Part shown: positions 44,244 through 53,619 of the stretch, in pieces
How positions within the stretch are numbered: the first letter of the stretch is position 1
Layout of the letters: each line of letters starts with the position of its first letter
The notes under the pieces: generated by a model
The model's database searches: none
Told to the model about the DNA's origin: nothing
The model's input: only the letters and a program-made list of their open reading frames with translations
Source of the DNA: Croceicoccus estronivorus
GTDB lineage: Bacteria > Pseudomonadota > Alphaproteobacteria > Sphingomonadales > Sphingomonadaceae
Direction: 5' to 3'
Assembly: GCF_001625325.1 (NCBI RefSeq)
Contig: NZ_JRQQ01000006.1
Coordinates: 186,001 to 250,000, forward strand
DNA length: 64,000 nucleotides
Translations under genes and position numbers: made by a program

Positions 44244-44429
44244 TTACTTGCCGTCGCCATCCTTGCGGCTACGGCGAAAACCATGCCGGCCAATGATCAC
44301 GCCCAGAAGACCAAGCGAAAACAGCGCAAGATCGGATGGCTCGGGCACCTGGTTGTTCCACGAAGCGGCAGCTGGCGCCGCCTGCAGGAGCAAAAGCGGG
44401 ACGAGCGCAAGAAGGAGAAAGCGGGCCAT
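44244..44429 (-). CDS. small PEP-CTERM-type exported protein
   Basis: The 61-residue frame begins with a signal peptide (MARFLLLALVPLLLLQAAPAAA), has only about 7 residues of mature spacer, then VPEPSDLALFSLGLLGVIIGRHGFRRSRK. That is the PEP motif, a hydrophobic helix and a basic tail of exosortase (PEP-CTERM) sorting signals. Almost nothing would remain after sorting, so it may be a shuttle, a marker or a relic. It sits between hisF and hisE on the same strand, an odd place for an envelope protein. No exosortase gene is in the window. Confidence 0.7.
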   Translation of the reverse strand: MARFLLLALVPLLLLQAAPAAASWNNQVPEPSDLALFSLGLLGVIIGRHGFRRSRKDGDGK

Positions 44430-44542
44430 CGAAAATAGTTAAAGCAAAGCTTGTGCCATGGGTCACAATCCCCCGTATTCCGCGAGTAATTAGGTTAACG
44501 ATGGGGTGAAGGCGTTTGTGTTTGTCAAGAAATCCGACAGTT

Positions 44543-45301
44543 TCAGCCCCTCGCGGGCAAACCTGCCGCGCGTAATGCCGCATGCGCTTCGGCGATAGTG
44601 TAAGTGCCGAAATGGAAAATCGAGGCGGCCAGAACCGCGCTCGCATGCCCTTTGGTCACACCGTCCACAAGATGTTCCAGAGTGCCCACACCGCCGCTGG
44701 CGATTACCGGTATGCCGACCATATCGGCAATCGTGCGGGTCAGATCCAGATCATAGCCTGCCTGCGTGCCGTCGCCATCCATTGACGTCACCAGCAGTTC
44801 GCCGGCCCCGAGTTCGGCCAGCCGTACCGCATGTTCGACCGCATCAATGCCGGTCGGCTTGCGCCCGCCATGAGTGAAGATTTCCCAGTGCCCGTCCTGC
44901 CGCCGCGCATCGACCGAAGCGACGATACACTGGCTGCCGAACTTGTCGGCTATCTCGGCCACGACTTCGGGTCGCGAAACAGCGGCTGAATTGACGGCAA
45001 CCTTGTCCGCGCCGGCAAGCAGCAAGGCACGAGCATCGTCCGTGCTGCGAACACCCCCGCCGACCGTCAACGGCATGAAGCAGACTTCCGCCGTGCGACG
45101 GACAATATCGAGCAACGTGCCGCGGCCTTCGTGACTGGCGGAAATATCGAGGAAACACAGTTCATCCGCCCCGGCCTCATCATAGGCGCGGGCCTGTTCC
45201 ACAGGATCGCCAGCGTCCTTGAGATCGACGAAATTGACCCCTTTGACCACCCGGCCATCTGCCACATCGAGACACGGAATGACACGAACGCGGACAGTCA
45301 T
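44543..45301 (-). CDS. hisF: imidazole glycerol phosphate synthase, cyclase subunit
   Basis: The start is the ATG at 45301 ([16 protein letters not shown]). The 252-residue TIM barrel has the catalytic Asp of [14 protein letters not shown] (about residue 12) and that of [14 protein letters not shown] (about residue 131), plus phosphate-binding [10 protein letters not shown]. With HisH it makes IGP and AICAR in histidine synthesis. It lies 4 bases after hisA. The open frame to 45367 is an extension into hisA sequence and is not used. Confidence 0.96.
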   Translation of the reverse strand: MTVRVRVIPCLDVADGRVVKGVNFVDLKDAGDPVEQARAYDEAGADELCFLDISASHEGRGTLLDIVRRTAEVCFMPLTVGGGVRSTDDARALLLAGADKVAVNSAAVSRPEVVAEIADKFGSQCIVASVDARRQDGHWEIFTHGGRKPTGIDAVEHAVRLAELGAGELLVTSMDGDGTQAGYDLDLTRTIADMVGIPVIASGGVGTLEHLVDGVTKGHASAVLAASIFHFGTYTIAEAHAALRAAGLPARG

Positions 45302-45305
45302 GGGA

Positions 45306-46034
45306 TCAAGCCTTCTCCGCCATGGCAATGGCTGCGGCGAGATCGAGACGGCCGTCATAAAGAGCACGACCGGTAATCACGCCTTCGATCCCTTCGCTGG
45401 CGTGGATCGACAGCATGCGAATATCGTCGAGGCCCTTGACCCCGCCGCTGGCGATGACGGGCAGGTCAGTGCGACGGGCAAGATCCACTGTCGCTTCCAC
45501 ATTGCACCCTTTGAGCAAGCCATCCCGGCCGATGTCCGTGAACAACAGACTGGCAACCCCGGCATCCTCGAACCGATAGGCCATGTCCGCTACCGGCACG
45601 TCGGACACTTCCGCCCATCCTTCGGTCGCGACCATGCCATCACGCGCATCGACGGCGACCACAATGCCGTTTTCCCATTCGCGCGCCATGTCCTTGACGA
45701 ATTGCGGGTCCTTGAGCGCGGCGGAACCGATCACGATCCGGCTGACACCGAGATTGAACCAGCCTTCGACAGCCTGCGGGTTGCGAATCCCGCCGCCCAA
45801 CTGGACATGGCCGGGAAACGCCTGGAGGATTGCTTCCACCGCCTCGCGATTCCGGCTTTCGCCGGCAAAGGCGCCGTCGAGATCCACCACATGGAGGAAA
45901 CCGGCCCCTGCCTCGGAAAAGGCAAGCGCCTGAGCCGCCGGATCATCGCCATAGATGGTGGCACGGTCCATGTCGCCTTCGGCAAGACGCACAACCTGCC
46001 CCTGTTTGAGGTCGATGGCGGGAAATACGATCAT
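45306..46034 (-). CDS. hisA: phosphoribosylformimino-AICAR ribotide isomerase
   Basis: The ATG at 46034 ([17 protein letters not shown]) gives 242 residues. This TIM barrel is related to HisF, with Asp in FPAIDLKQG (about residue 8), [12 protein letters not shown] and [11 protein letters not shown], and phosphate-binding [11 protein letters not shown]. It performs the Amadori isomerisation of ProFAR. It begins one base after the hisH stop and precedes hisF by 4 bases, as in the usual his order. Confidence 0.96.
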   Translation of the reverse strand: MIVFPAIDLKQGQVVRLAEGDMDRATIYGDDPAAQALAFSEAGAGFLHVVDLDGAFAGESRNREAVEAILQAFPGHVQLGGGIRNPQAVEGWFNLGVSRIVIGSAALKDPQFVKDMAREWENGIVVAVDARDGMVATEGWAEVSDVPVADMAYRFEDAGVASLLFTDIGRDGLLKGCNVEATVDLARRTDLPVIASGGVKGLDDIRMLSIHASEGIEGVITGRALYDGRLDLAAAIAMAEKA

Positions 46035-46035
46035 A

Positions 46036-46665
46036 TCAGGGTTTCCAGTCGAGGAAGCGTGCCAGCAGCTCCAGCCCATAGGCCTGGCTCTTTTCAGGAT
46101 GAAACTGGACGCCCAGCAGATTGTCATGCGCAACGGCCGCCACCAGCCCGCCGCCATGGTCGGTCATGGCCGCGACATGGTGCCCGTCATCGGGCTGAAA
46201 GTGGTAGGAATGGAGGAAATAGGCTTCGCCCGGTGCGATCAGCTCCGCCCCGTCATGATGATGGGTCGGAATGACATCGTTCCAACCCATGTGCGGCACC
46301 TTGATCGCGGGATCCGTCCGCTCGATCAGGCGCACTTCACCAGGAACCCATCCGAGCCCCTGCGTCACGCCGTGTTCCAGCCCGCGATCCGCCAGCAGCT
46401 GCATGCCGACGCAAATGCCAAGAAATGGCGCGCCGCCGATCTGTACGCGCTCTTCCATCGCCTCAACCAGGCCGGAGATCGCCCGCAGTCCCGCTGCGCA
46501 GGCGCCGAATGCCCCCACTCCCGGCAGAACGATACGATCCGCCGCGCGAACCACATCCGGATCGGCAGTGACTGTCACACCTTGGGCACCGGCCGCCTTC
46601 AGCGCATTATGCACCGAATGGAGGTTGCCCGCGCCGTAGTCGACGAGAGCGACGACCTCAGCCAC
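46036..46665 (-). CDS. hisH: imidazole glycerol phosphate synthase, glutaminase subunit
   Basis: A GTG at 46665 ([17 protein letters not shown]) with AAGGAC upstream gives 209 residues; the longer frame runs into hisB and is not used. It is a class I glutamine amidotransferase with Cys in [11 protein letters not shown] (about residue 85) and the His-x-Glu pair in [10 protein letters not shown] near the end. It provides ammonia to HisF. It overlaps hisB by 8 bases. Confidence 0.95.
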   Translation of the reverse strand: MAEVVALVDYGAGNLHSVHNALKAAGAQGVTVTADPDVVRAADRIVLPGVGAFGACAAGLRAISGLVEAMEERVQIGGAPFLGICVGMQLLADRGLEHGVTQGLGWVPGEVRLIERTDPAIKVPHMGWNDVIPTHHHDGAELIAPGEAYFLHSYHFQPDDGHHVAAMTDHGGGLVAAVAHDNLLGVQFHPEKSQAYGLELLARFLDWKP

Positions 46666-47251
46666 CCAATTGTCCTTTCGTCGAAGGCACTGCCCCGCCC
46701 TTGCGCGGATCCAGTTCGACTGCCTGGCGCATGGCCCGGGCAAAGCCCTTGTAAATGCCTTCAATGATGTGGTGGTTATTCTGCCCGTAAAGCAGTTCGA
46801 TATGCAGCGTGATCCCCACGGCCTGCGCGATCGAATGGAACCAGTGTTCAAACAGCTCGGTATCCATTTCGCCCAGGCGAGGCTGGCTGAAGCCCGCCTT
46901 CCACACGAGATAGGGACGACCGGAAATGTCGAGCGCGATGCGCGCCAGCGCTTCGTCCATAGGGGAATAGGCTGCGCCGTAACGGCCGATACCCGCCTTG
47001 TCGCCCAGTGCCTGCGAAATCGCCTGGCCCAGCGCAATGGCCGAATCCTCGGTCGTGTGATGCTGATCCACGTGCAGGTCGCCCGACACCTTGAGCTTTA
47101 CGTCAATCAGCGAATGGCGGGAAAACTGTTCCACCATATGATCGAGGAAACCGATTCCGGTCGAAACGTCATAAGCGCCCGTCCCGTCGAGGTTCACCTC
47201 GACGGCGATTTCGGTCTCGCTAGTCTTGCGGGTTATCGTGCCTGTGCGCAT
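46658..47251 (-). CDS. hisB: imidazoleglycerol-phosphate dehydratase
   Basis: The 197-residue protein is a monofunctional HisB, with paired metal-binding motifs [14 protein letters not shown] and [18 protein letters not shown] in the first half and HWFHSIAQA with [21 protein letters not shown] in the second. It dehydrates IGP to imidazole-acetol phosphate. It is the first gene of the his cluster here (hisB-H-A-F-E) and divergent from sspB with a 144-base gap for the promoters. No phosphatase domain is fused. Confidence 0.96.
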   Translation of the reverse strand: MRTGTITRKTSETEIAVEVNLDGTGAYDVSTGIGFLDHMVEQFSRHSLIDVKLKVSGDLHVDQHHTTEDSAIALGQAISQALGDKAGIGRYGAAYSPMDEALARIALDISGRPYLVWKAGFSQPRLGEMDTELFEHWFHSIAQAVGITLHIELLYGQNNHHIIEGIYKGFARAMRQAVELDPRKGGAVPSTKGQLGG

Positions 47252-47395
47252 AGGCTCCGCCTATAGGCCGATGGCGGATAAGCGCAATATCCGCGTACGG
47301 GCGCGGACGCTTCGCATCCTATCTGGGCCCCCATATCTCGGTGCCGATGCGCTTTGCGCTTGACCGGCCCATCGGGCAAGGCCACTTTCAGGGGC

Positions 47396-47890
47396 ATGAC
47401 TGACGAAACGCCTGACAGCCTGATACCTTACGACGAAATCGTGCAAGAGGCGCTGCGCGCGGTTGTCGGCCGCGTTCTCGGACAGATCGAAGGATCGGGA
47501 GGCACGCTGCCCGGCAACCATCATTTCTATATCACGTTCAAGACCGGCGCACCCGGCGTTTCGATTCCCGCACACTTGCGCGAACGTTTCCCGGACGAGA
47601 TGACTATCGTGCTGCAGAACAAGTTCTGGGACCTTTCGGTCGGGGAAGACGTGTTCTCGATAGGGCTCAGCTTCAACCAGGTTCCGGCCAAGCTGACGAT
47701 TCCGTTCGCGGCAATCACCGCCTTCGTCGATCCGGCAGTCGATTTCGGCCTGCAGTTCCAGGCTTCCGTGCCGGACATGGCGCCTGAACCGCATGACGAC
47801 GCCCAGAACGATTCGCCCAACGGCACTCCCACACCGGAAGCTGATGACGGCTCCAACGTGGTGACAGTGGATTTCGGACGCAAGAAGTAA
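47396..47890 (+). CDS. sspB: SspB-family ClpXP adaptor
   Basis: The ATG at 47396 (MTDETPDSLIPYDEIVQEAL) gives 164 residues. Residues about 1-120 form the SspB substrate-binding fold of the alphaproteobacterial type (DUF1321: HHFYITFKTGAPGVSIP; LQNKFWDLSV; FSIGLSFNQVPAKLTIPF). A flexible acidic tail ends in VVTVDFGRKK, the short ClpX-docking end. It delivers ssrA-tagged proteins to ClpXP in the cytoplasm. It is divergent from hisB. Confidence 0.9.
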   Translation: MTDETPDSLIPYDEIVQEALRAVVGRVLGQIEGSGGTLPGNHHFYITFKTGAPGVSIPAHLRERFPDEMTIVLQNKFWDLSVGEDVFSIGLSFNQVPAKLTIPFAAITAFVDPAVDFGLQFQASVPDMAPEPHDDAQNDSPNGTPTPEADDGSNVVTVDFGRKK

Positions 47891-47930
47891 CGGCCCCACA
47901 CGCCACGGATGGCCGGGCCAAAGGACGGCA

Positions 47931-48329
47931 ATGGCAAGGATAACCAAACGCAAAGGCAAAGCGGCGATACCTCGCGTGCCCGATGCGACCAGAGGCCCCA
48001 GCCCCGATCCGACCACCAACCTGCTGATTGGCGACATTCTCATGCGCGGCGGAACCACGCTCGCGCGGCTGGCGATTGAAAAGGCGCTGGTCCGTTCCCG
48101 CTACAATCCGCAGGCAGCCAAGCAGATTTTGGCCAGTCAAACTCTGGGGAGGCGGATTTTCTCCGCCAACGCCAGCAGGCTGGCCACCCGCTCGCTGCCA
48201 GGTGCGCTTCTGATCGGGACCGGATTAATGGCCAAGGCCCTGCTCGACCGGGCAAGGGCCAGACGCCGCGCGAAGGAAGCGCCTGCAAGTCCGTCACCAG
48301 CGCAAGGCAAGAAGCCCGACGTATCCTGA
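47931..48329 (+). CDS. conserved hypothetical protein
   Basis: The 132-residue basic protein has no catalytic motif. A Lys/Arg/Pro-rich N-terminus is followed by an alpha-helical middle (NLLIGDILMRGGTTLARLAIEKALVRSRY) and a hydrophobic stretch ARSLPGALLIGTGLMAKALL before a basic C-terminus. It might associate with the membrane. It lies 40 bases after sspB and 73 before gmk on the same strand. I do not recognise a domain; proteins of this kind appear common in sphingomonads. Confidence 0.7.
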   Translation: MARITKRKGKAAIPRVPDATRGPSPDPTTNLLIGDILMRGGTTLARLAIEKALVRSRYNPQAAKQILASQTLGRRIFSANASRLATRSLPGALLIGTGLMAKALLDRARARRRAKEAPASPSPAQGKKPDVS

Positions 48330-48402
48330 ACGAAACCCGCGCGATCATTGCCGAGCTGACAGATGGGCTTGATTCCCGCACGGCCTCGCGCCAATTGCGG
48401 GC

Positions 48403-49038
48403 ATGGCCAATACGGAAAGCCTCAATCGCCGCGGACTGATGTTCGTCCTTTCCTCACCCTCCGGTGCGGGCAAGACCACCATTTCACGCATGCTCCTCGC
48501 CGCCGAGGAGAATCTTCATATGTCGGTTTCCGTCACGACCCGGCCGCAGCGCCCCGGCGAAACCGACGGTACGGATTACATCTTCGCCCGGCGCCCGGAA
48601 TTCGACCGGATGGTTGCCGAAGACGCCTTCCTCGAATGGGCGGAGGTATTCGGCAATTGCTATGGCACGCCAAAGGCGGAAATCGACGCGGGCCTGCGCA
48701 ATGGCAAGGACTACCTGTTCGATATCGACTGGCAGGGAACCCAGCAGCTTTACCAAAGGGCAGGACCGGACGTCGTGCGCGTCTTCCTGCTGCCGCCCAG
48801 CATTGCTGAACTGGAACATCGCCTGTCCTCCCGCGGGACCGACAGTGCCGCAGTCATCGCGGGGCGCATGGAACGCGCGCGATCGGAAATCAGCCACTGG
48901 GACGGCTACGACTATGTCGTGGTCAATGATGACGTCGACACCTGTTTCGCCAAAGTCCGGACCATTCTGGCGGCCGAGCGGTTGCGCCGCACGCGGCAAA
49001 CCGGCCTGGTCGATTTCGTGCGCGAACTGATGCGCTGA
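48403..49038 (+). CDS. gmk: guanylate kinase
   Basis: The 211-residue protein has the P-loop SSPSGAGKTT (about 17-26), the GMP-binding segment SVTTRPQRPGETDGTDYIF, and the family lid region (RMERARSEISHWDGYDYVVVNDD). It phosphorylates GMP to GDP in the cytoplasm. Length is standard (about 205-215). It converges on the S8 autotransporter gene with a 14-base gap. Confidence 0.96.
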   Translation: MANTESLNRRGLMFVLSSPSGAGKTTISRMLLAAEENLHMSVSVTTRPQRPGETDGTDYIFARRPEFDRMVAEDAFLEWAEVFGNCYGTPKAEIDAGLRNGKDYLFDIDWQGTQQLYQRAGPDVVRVFLLPPSIAELEHRLSSRGTDSAAVIAGRMERARSEISHWDGYDYVVVNDDVDTCFAKVRTILAAERLRRTRQTGLVDFVRELMR

Positions 49039-49052
49039 ATCTCACCCGGCTG

Positions 49053-51449
49053 TCAGAAATTCGTACTCCAGCGCAAGGCCACGCCCTTGTCATCGGGAAG
49101 CGCGGCGTAATGACCGGGGTCCTTGCGATAGAACAGGCTGGCCGCGAGGTGGCCTGACAGCAATGGCCCGCTCCAGCCGAGTTCCGCCATCAGCTCCCTG
49201 CCCTTCGGTGTCAGGTTGAGCTTGCGCAGGGCAAAGCCGGGCGTCTCCGTCGCATAATCGTAGCTGACGGGCAGATCGAGATTGAGGCCGCCCTTCTCAA
49301 CCCGGAGCGGCTGCGCCAACCGGAAGGCGATCCGGTCAGACCTGCCGAAGATGGCGTCCCGGCTGACGTCCAGCGACCATGCCCGGCTGCGGAGCAGCGA
49401 GCCACCCGCGACAACACCTGCGTTGCGCGCCATTGTCCAGCCTTCGCGCCACGCGGCCCCGACATGCAAGGAGCGCCCGACACTCCAGCTTGCGCGCCCA
49501 TCGAGAAACACGCTGTCAGCGCCTTTGGCGCCAAATCCATCATGCAGACGGGCGCCCAGTATCGTGCGATCCTCTGCCAGCCAGTTCACGCCAAACGCCA
49601 CGGCAAGACCGCCCCAGTGCCGGTCAACCGCCACGCCGAAGCGTGTCATGCCATCGTCTGCACGCGACGGACGCAACGCATCATCGAACAGCACGGGCGC
49701 ACCGGAAAGGATATGGGCGCTTTCTCCGCTGGCAGTCAGCCCCCATCGACCGAATTGCCGCCGCATGGCCAGCGACACCTTGTCCCCGGCCATGAACCCG
49801 TCCTCGCTGCCCGCATCGCGCGCAATGAAGAAAGCCGGTTGCCGCGCGCCCTGCAATTGCGCGACCAGTTCATCGGCACTATCCGCAAAGGCAAAGCCAA
49901 GCTGGGTATCCGGTGAAAGCCGCAAGGCAATTCTGGCCGCCAGAATCTTCGCTTCGTGCGCATCGGCCTGTGAAAGGCGCAAGGCGGCAGGCCAGGCTTC
50001 CATTGCCGAGCCTGCCCGGGCGTCGATCGTGAAAGCAAAACTCGCCTTTTCGTTCGCTCCCCCGAGGAAACGCTGTTCGCCGGCCAGCGCATTGGTCAAC
50101 CGAGGCACGAGCGAGGCGCTGCGCATTGCAACGGCAAGATCACGCACATAGGCCCGGTCATAGCCATCGAGGACTACCGCCCCGAGCGAAGCGCCTGTCA
50201 ACGCATCGCCCATTGCCGTCGATGTCGCCCCGGTGCTGTCTCCGAGAGAGAGCGGTGTTTGCGATCCGGCAAGACTGGTGGTCCCGATCGGCTGAAATGC
50301 AGCGGCGATATCCAGAATGCCCCGGCCATAGATCGAATCTACCCCGGCGCTGCCCGCATCGAAGGCTGAAGAAAGCAGGATGTCGACGATTTCCGAGCCG
50401 GTAAGCGAGGGAAATGCCTGGGCCAGCAAAGCGGCAGCCCCGGCGATCTGCGGGGCCGAGAAACTGGTCCCGGAAATGAGCACCGGACCGCCCGCCTCGA
50501 TATAGATTCTCTCGCCCAGAGCCGCGAGATAATAATTCTGGCTGTTTCCCGTCCCGGCCCTGTTGCTGAAGCTGGAAAGATTGCCTGAGGAATCGATCGA
50601 GCCGGCAATGATGAGATGGCCATCGGCCGCACTCAACATACCGGTCGCGAATGAATCCGGCCGGGATGCCTGATCGTTTCCGGCGGAGACGATCACCACG
50701 ACACCTGCCGCTGCGGCATTGGCAATCGCAGTGGTCACATCCCTGCTCGGCAACCCGCCTCCCAGCGACAGGTTGATGACCCTCGCGCCATTGTTCACCG
50801 CATGATCGATTGCGGCCGCGATTGCGGGATCTTCGAAGGAGCAATCGTCCGGGCATGAGCCGGGAGTGTCGGCCCGCAAGGCCATGATCGTTGCATTGTA
50901 AGCGATCCCCACAGTGCCGCTGTCATTGCGCGCGGCGGCCGCCACCAAGGCAACCCAGGTGCCATGCATCCCGACGGCTTCGATTGTTCCGTTGCCTGCA
51001 AAATCGGCCGATGCGGAAGAAATGCGCCCGGTGAATTCGCTGTTGGCCGTTTCAATCCCGCTATCGACGATGCCGATGGCCACACCTGCTCCCGTCGCGC
51101 CATCCTGCCACGCGGCAACGGCATTGTGCAGGCCGGGCCCATCGCTGCGGCGAAATTCCGCCGTATCGAATGCCGCCGGAACCGGTGTGAGAGTCGGCAG
51201 GGTCTGGGTGGGAGTGGGAGTGGGAGTGGGAGTGGGCGTCGGTGTGGGGGTCGGACTAGGTGTAGGTCTAGGTGTAGGTGTCGGAGCCGGCGCAGGACTT
51301 GGAGCAGGGGCTGGAGCTGGTGCGGGGGCTGGCGCAGGAGCCGGTGTGCTCGAGACTCCGCCACCGCCGCCACAGGCAGTCACCAGTACCAATCCGGACA
51401 ATACCATTCCGTAACGCAGCATCTGCCTGCAAGCTTTCGCTGATCGCAC
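49053..51449 (-). CDS. S8 (subtilisin-type) lipoprotein autotransporter protease
   Basis: A GTG at 51449 ([10 protein letters not shown]) with GGAGGAGAGG seven bases upstream is chosen; ATGs at 51479 and the frame to 51665 lack such a site. The 798-residue protein has a lipobox VTAC (Cys26), a Pro/Ala/Thr-Pro linker (about 35-85) and an S8 peptidase (about 95-370) with Asp in GIVDSGIE (about 130), His in HGTWVAL (about 162) and Ser in [11 protein letters not shown] (about 328). The C-terminal autotransporter barrel (last about 270) ends in Phe. This resembles NalP-type surface maturation proteases. Confidence 0.88.
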   Translation of the reverse strand: MRSAKACRQMLRYGMVLSGLVLVTACGGGGGVSSTPAPAPAPAPAPAPAPSPAPAPTPTPRPTPSPTPTPTPTPTPTPTPTQTLPTLTPVPAAFDTAEFRRSDGPGLHNAVAAWQDGATGAGVAIGIVDSGIETANSEFTGRISSASADFAGNGTIEAVGMHGTWVALVAAAARNDSGTVGIAYNATIMALRADTPGSCPDDCSFEDPAIAAAIDHAVNNGARVINLSLGGGLPSRDVTTAIANAAAAGVVVIVSAGNDQASRPDSFATGMLSAADGHLIIAGSIDSSGNLSSFSNRAGTGNSQNYYLAALGERIYIEAGGPVLISGTSFSAPQIAGAAALLAQAFPSLTGSEIVDILLSSAFDAGSAGVDSIYGRGILDIAAAFQPIGTTSLAGSQTPLSLGDSTGATSTAMGDALTGASLGAVVLDGYDRAYVRDLAVAMRSASLVPRLTNALAGEQRFLGGANEKASFAFTIDARAGSAMEAWPAALRLSQADAHEAKILAARIALRLSPDTQLGFAFADSADELVAQLQGARQPAFFIARDAGSEDGFMAGDKVSLAMRRQFGRWGLTASGESAHILSGAPVLFDDALRPSRADDGMTRFGVAVDRHWGGLAVAFGVNWLAEDRTILGARLHDGFGAKGADSVFLDGRASWSVGRSLHVGAAWREGWTMARNAGVVAGGSLLRSRAWSLDVSRDAIFGRSDRIAFRLAQPLRVEKGGLNLDLPVSYDYATETPGFALRKLNLTPKGRELMAELGWSGPLLSGHLAASLFYRKDPGHYAALPDDKGVALRWSTNF
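51203..51345. repeat. low-complexity repeat encoding the Pro-rich linker
   Basis: The plus strand shows GGGAGT repeated five times in tandem (around 51208-51237), then GGTGTAGG-like and GGAGCxGG-like units. On the coding strand these give the (TP)n and (AP)n linker of the S8 autotransporter. The exact 6-base repeats could slip, changing linker length in steps of two residues without breaking the frame. Confidence 0.75.
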
Positions 51450-51619
51450 CGGCCTCTCCTCCCCTGACTGAAAGGCCATTTTCGCAGACTTGGTTAAAAA
51501 TTTTGCATACGATCGGCGCACACCATGCCGTCCCGGTCTTGAGCGCCCTTGCCCCCCATGCCGCAAAGCGTTAGGCGCCACGCCCGGTCCCGAATACCCT
51601 GTGGAGGAGAATGCCACCC

Positions 51620-52459
51620 ATGTCCGCTCAACTCGCCGCCGCCATCGAAGCCGCCTGGGAGGCACGCGATACCGTCACGCCAGCAAGCGCGGACGTGCGC
51701 GAACATGTCGAAGCCGCACTGGCCCTGCTCGACAGTGGGGAAGGCCGCGTCGCCGAACCGGACGGTCAGGGTGGCTGGAAAGTCAACCAATGGCTGAAGA
51801 AGGCCGTGCTGTTGTCGTTCCGCCTCAATGACAATGTGCCGATCGAGGCCGGTTCGGGCGGAGCCCCCGCATTCGACAAGGTGCCCAGCAAATTCACCGG
51901 TTGGGACGATGCCCGTTTCCGCGCGGCAGGTTTCCGCGTGGTGCCCGGCGCGGTCGCACGCCAGGGCAGCCATATCGGCAAGGGCGTGGTGCTGATGCCC
52001 AGCTTCGTCAATATCGGCGCTTATGTCGGCGATGGCACCATGGTCGATACCTGGGCGACCGTCGGCAGCTGTGCGCAGATCGGCAAGAACGTCCACATTT
52101 CCGGCGGCGCCGGAATCGGCGGCGTGCTCGAACCATTGCAGGCCGGCCCCGTCATCATCGAAGACAACTGCTTCATCGGCGCCCGTTCGGAAGTGGCCGA
52201 AGGCGTCATCGTAGGCGAAGGCGCCGTCCTCTCGATGGGCGTTTTCCTCGGCGCTTCGACCAAGATCGTCGACCGCAGCACAGGCGAAGTGCACATCGGC
52301 AAAGTGCCGCCCTATTCGGTGGTTGTCCCCGGCTCGATGCCCGGCAAGCCCTTGCCTGACGGCACGCCCGGCCCCTCCCTCTATTGCGCCGTGATCGTGA
52401 AGACGGTGGATGCGCAGACCCGTTCCAAGACCGGGATCAACGAACTGCTGCGCGACTGA
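51620..52459 (+). CDS. dapD: tetrahydrodipicolinate N-succinyltransferase
   Basis: The start is placed at the ATG at 51620 ([14 protein letters not shown]); the ATG at 51611 is only 1-3 bases from GGAGGAG. The 279-residue protein has an N-terminal helical domain (1-100) and a left-handed hexapeptide-repeat helix (about 105-240; [45 protein letters not shown]). It uses succinyl-CoA in the succinylase branch of lysine and diaminopimelate synthesis. It is divergent from the S8 gene. Confidence 0.95.
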   Translation: MSAQLAAAIEAAWEARDTVTPASADVREHVEAALALLDSGEGRVAEPDGQGGWKVNQWLKKAVLLSFRLNDNVPIEAGSGGAPAFDKVPSKFTGWDDARFRAAGFRVVPGAVARQGSHIGKGVVLMPSFVNIGAYVGDGTMVDTWATVGSCAQIGKNVHISGGAGIGGVLEPLQAGPVIIEDNCFIGARSEVAEGVIVGEGAVLSMGVFLGASTKIVDRSTGEVHIGKVPPYSVVVPGSMPGKPLPDGTPGPSLYCAVIVKTVDAQTRSKTGINELLRD

Positions 52460-52549
52460 TCCGGCTGCCGCCTGCCGGAACATCAGCCATTGCAAACCGT
52501 TGTTGTGTGGGGACCGCGATTGTCCCCGGCAACAACGGGAGTGCAAGCC

Positions 52550-52705
52550 ATGGAAAGCCAAGGCGAAGAAGTCCACGTCGACACCGACAAGGCACGCGGA
52601 GGATCAACCCCGCATATCGTTCGCTGGGTACTGGCCATCAGCCTGTTCCTCGCGATCGCCCTGCTGTCCGCCACCTGGATCACGGGAGCTCTGGCATCCG
52701 GATAA
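52550..52705 (+). CDS. small single-pass membrane protein
   Basis: The 51-residue protein starts at the ATG at 52550 with ACGGGAG eight bases upstream. It has a hydrophilic, acidic N-terminus (ESQGEEVHVDTDKARGG) and one membrane helix (about 24-45, VRWVLAISLFLAIALLSATWI). It is 90 bases after dapD on the same strand. No family recognised; a small membrane regulator or assembly factor is possible. The gene is likely real because of the ribosome site and clean topology. Confidence 0.6.
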   Translation: MESQGEEVHVDTDKARGGSTPHIVRWVLAISLFLAIALLSATWITGALASG

Positions 52706-52729
52706 GTCTGTTTGCCAAATGCCTGCCCG

Positions 52730-53158
52730 GTGAGCGATAACGATCTCGGTCGCTTTGTTTCCGCGCAGGACCGTCACGGCATTTACGCCCGTGCGCTGGA
52801 GGAATTGAAGGCAGGCCGCAAACAGAGCCACTGGATGTGGTTCGTGTTCCCTCAGATCGCCGGACTGGGCCAGAGCGAAACCGCGCGGTTTTACGCCATT
52901 GAAAATCTGGCCGAAGCCCCCGCTTTCCTCGCCCATCCGACGTTGGGCGGGCGATTACAGGAATGTACAGGCGTCGTGTCCGCCTGGGCGGGACAGCGCA
53001 GCGCGACAGACATTTTCGGCCCGCTCGATGCGCAAAAATTCCACAGTTGCATGACGTTATTCGATGTTGCGGGCAGCTTGCCCTGCTTCGCCGAGGCAAT
53101 GGAGCTGTTTTATTGCGGCAAACGGGACGAACGGACACTGGCGCTGCTCGCCGGATAA
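52730..53158 (+). CDS. DUF1810 family protein
   Basis: From the GTG at 52730 (VSDNDLGRFVSAQD) the product has about 142 residues; a TTG at 52712 is an alternative, and neither has a strong ribosome site. The DUF1810 signature is clear: RFVSAQDRHGIYARALEELKAGRKQSHWMWFVFPQIAGLG, then LGGRLQECTGVV. DUF1810 proteins are predicted ADP-ribosyl-like or NADAR-related folds of unproven activity. It is 15 bases before the channel-like gene, so the two are probably cotranscribed. Confidence 0.88.
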   Translation: MSDNDLGRFVSAQDRHGIYARALEELKAGRKQSHWMWFVFPQIAGLGQSETARFYAIENLAEAPAFLAHPTLGGRLQECTGVVSAWAGQRSATDIFGPLDAQKFHSCMTLFDVAGSLPCFAEAMELFYCGKRDERTLALLAG

Positions 53159-53173
53159 TTGCAAATAGGGGGC

Positions 53174-53611
53174 ATGCAACCGCACCTCTTCACCCAGTTT
53201 GTGGTTTCTTCGATCATGCTGGTCATCTGCGTGGCGATCCACGGGCTCGGTCTGTTCAGCCTCAATCGCGCGCTGCATAGCGAAGCCTCGATAGAACGGC
53301 TCGAACATACCGACCCACTTTCACGGCGCGGAGCGATCTTCACCCTCTCCATAGTCGTCGCGTTGATCGCGCTGCACGGGATCGAGATCTGGCTGTTTGC
53401 CGTATTCTATCTGGTGGTGGGCGCGGTCGCCAATCTTGAACAGGCGCTCTATTTCTCGACGATCAGTTATTCGACTGTCGGATACAGCGACATGCATATC
53501 GCCATCGAATGGCGCCTGACCGGCGCATTCGAAAGCATCATGGGCGTCATCCTGCTGGGCTGGTCGACCGCGTTCTTCTTCCGGATGCTGTCACGGATCG
53601 ATTCGCACTGA
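53174..53611 (+). CDS. two-helix potassium-channel-like (Ion_trans_2) protein
   Basis: The ATG at 53174 (MQPHLFTQFVVSS) is preferred over a TTG at 53159. The 145-residue protein has an N-terminal helix, then the pore unit: helix about 62-85, pore loop LYFSTISYSTVGYSDMH and a last helix (ESIMGVILLGWSTAFFF). The filter reads TVGYS where potassium channels have TVGYG. The fold fits a small tetrameric ion channel in the inner membrane. Ser in place of the last Gly may change selectivity. It converges on the dipeptidase gene. Confidence 0.85.
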   Translation: MQPHLFTQFVVSSIMLVICVAIHGLGLFSLNRALHSEASIERLEHTDPLSRRGAIFTLSIVVALIALHGIEIWLFAVFYLVVGAVANLEQALYFSTISYSTVGYSDMHIAIEWRLTGAFESIMGVILLGWSTAFFFRMLSRIDSH

Positions 53612-53619
53612 TCCCTACC

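Noticed and set aside
51203-51345. Possible CRISPR-like or regulatory repeat array
   Set aside because: Units are 6 bases and contiguous without spacers; fully explained as the Pro-rich linker of the S8 autotransporter.
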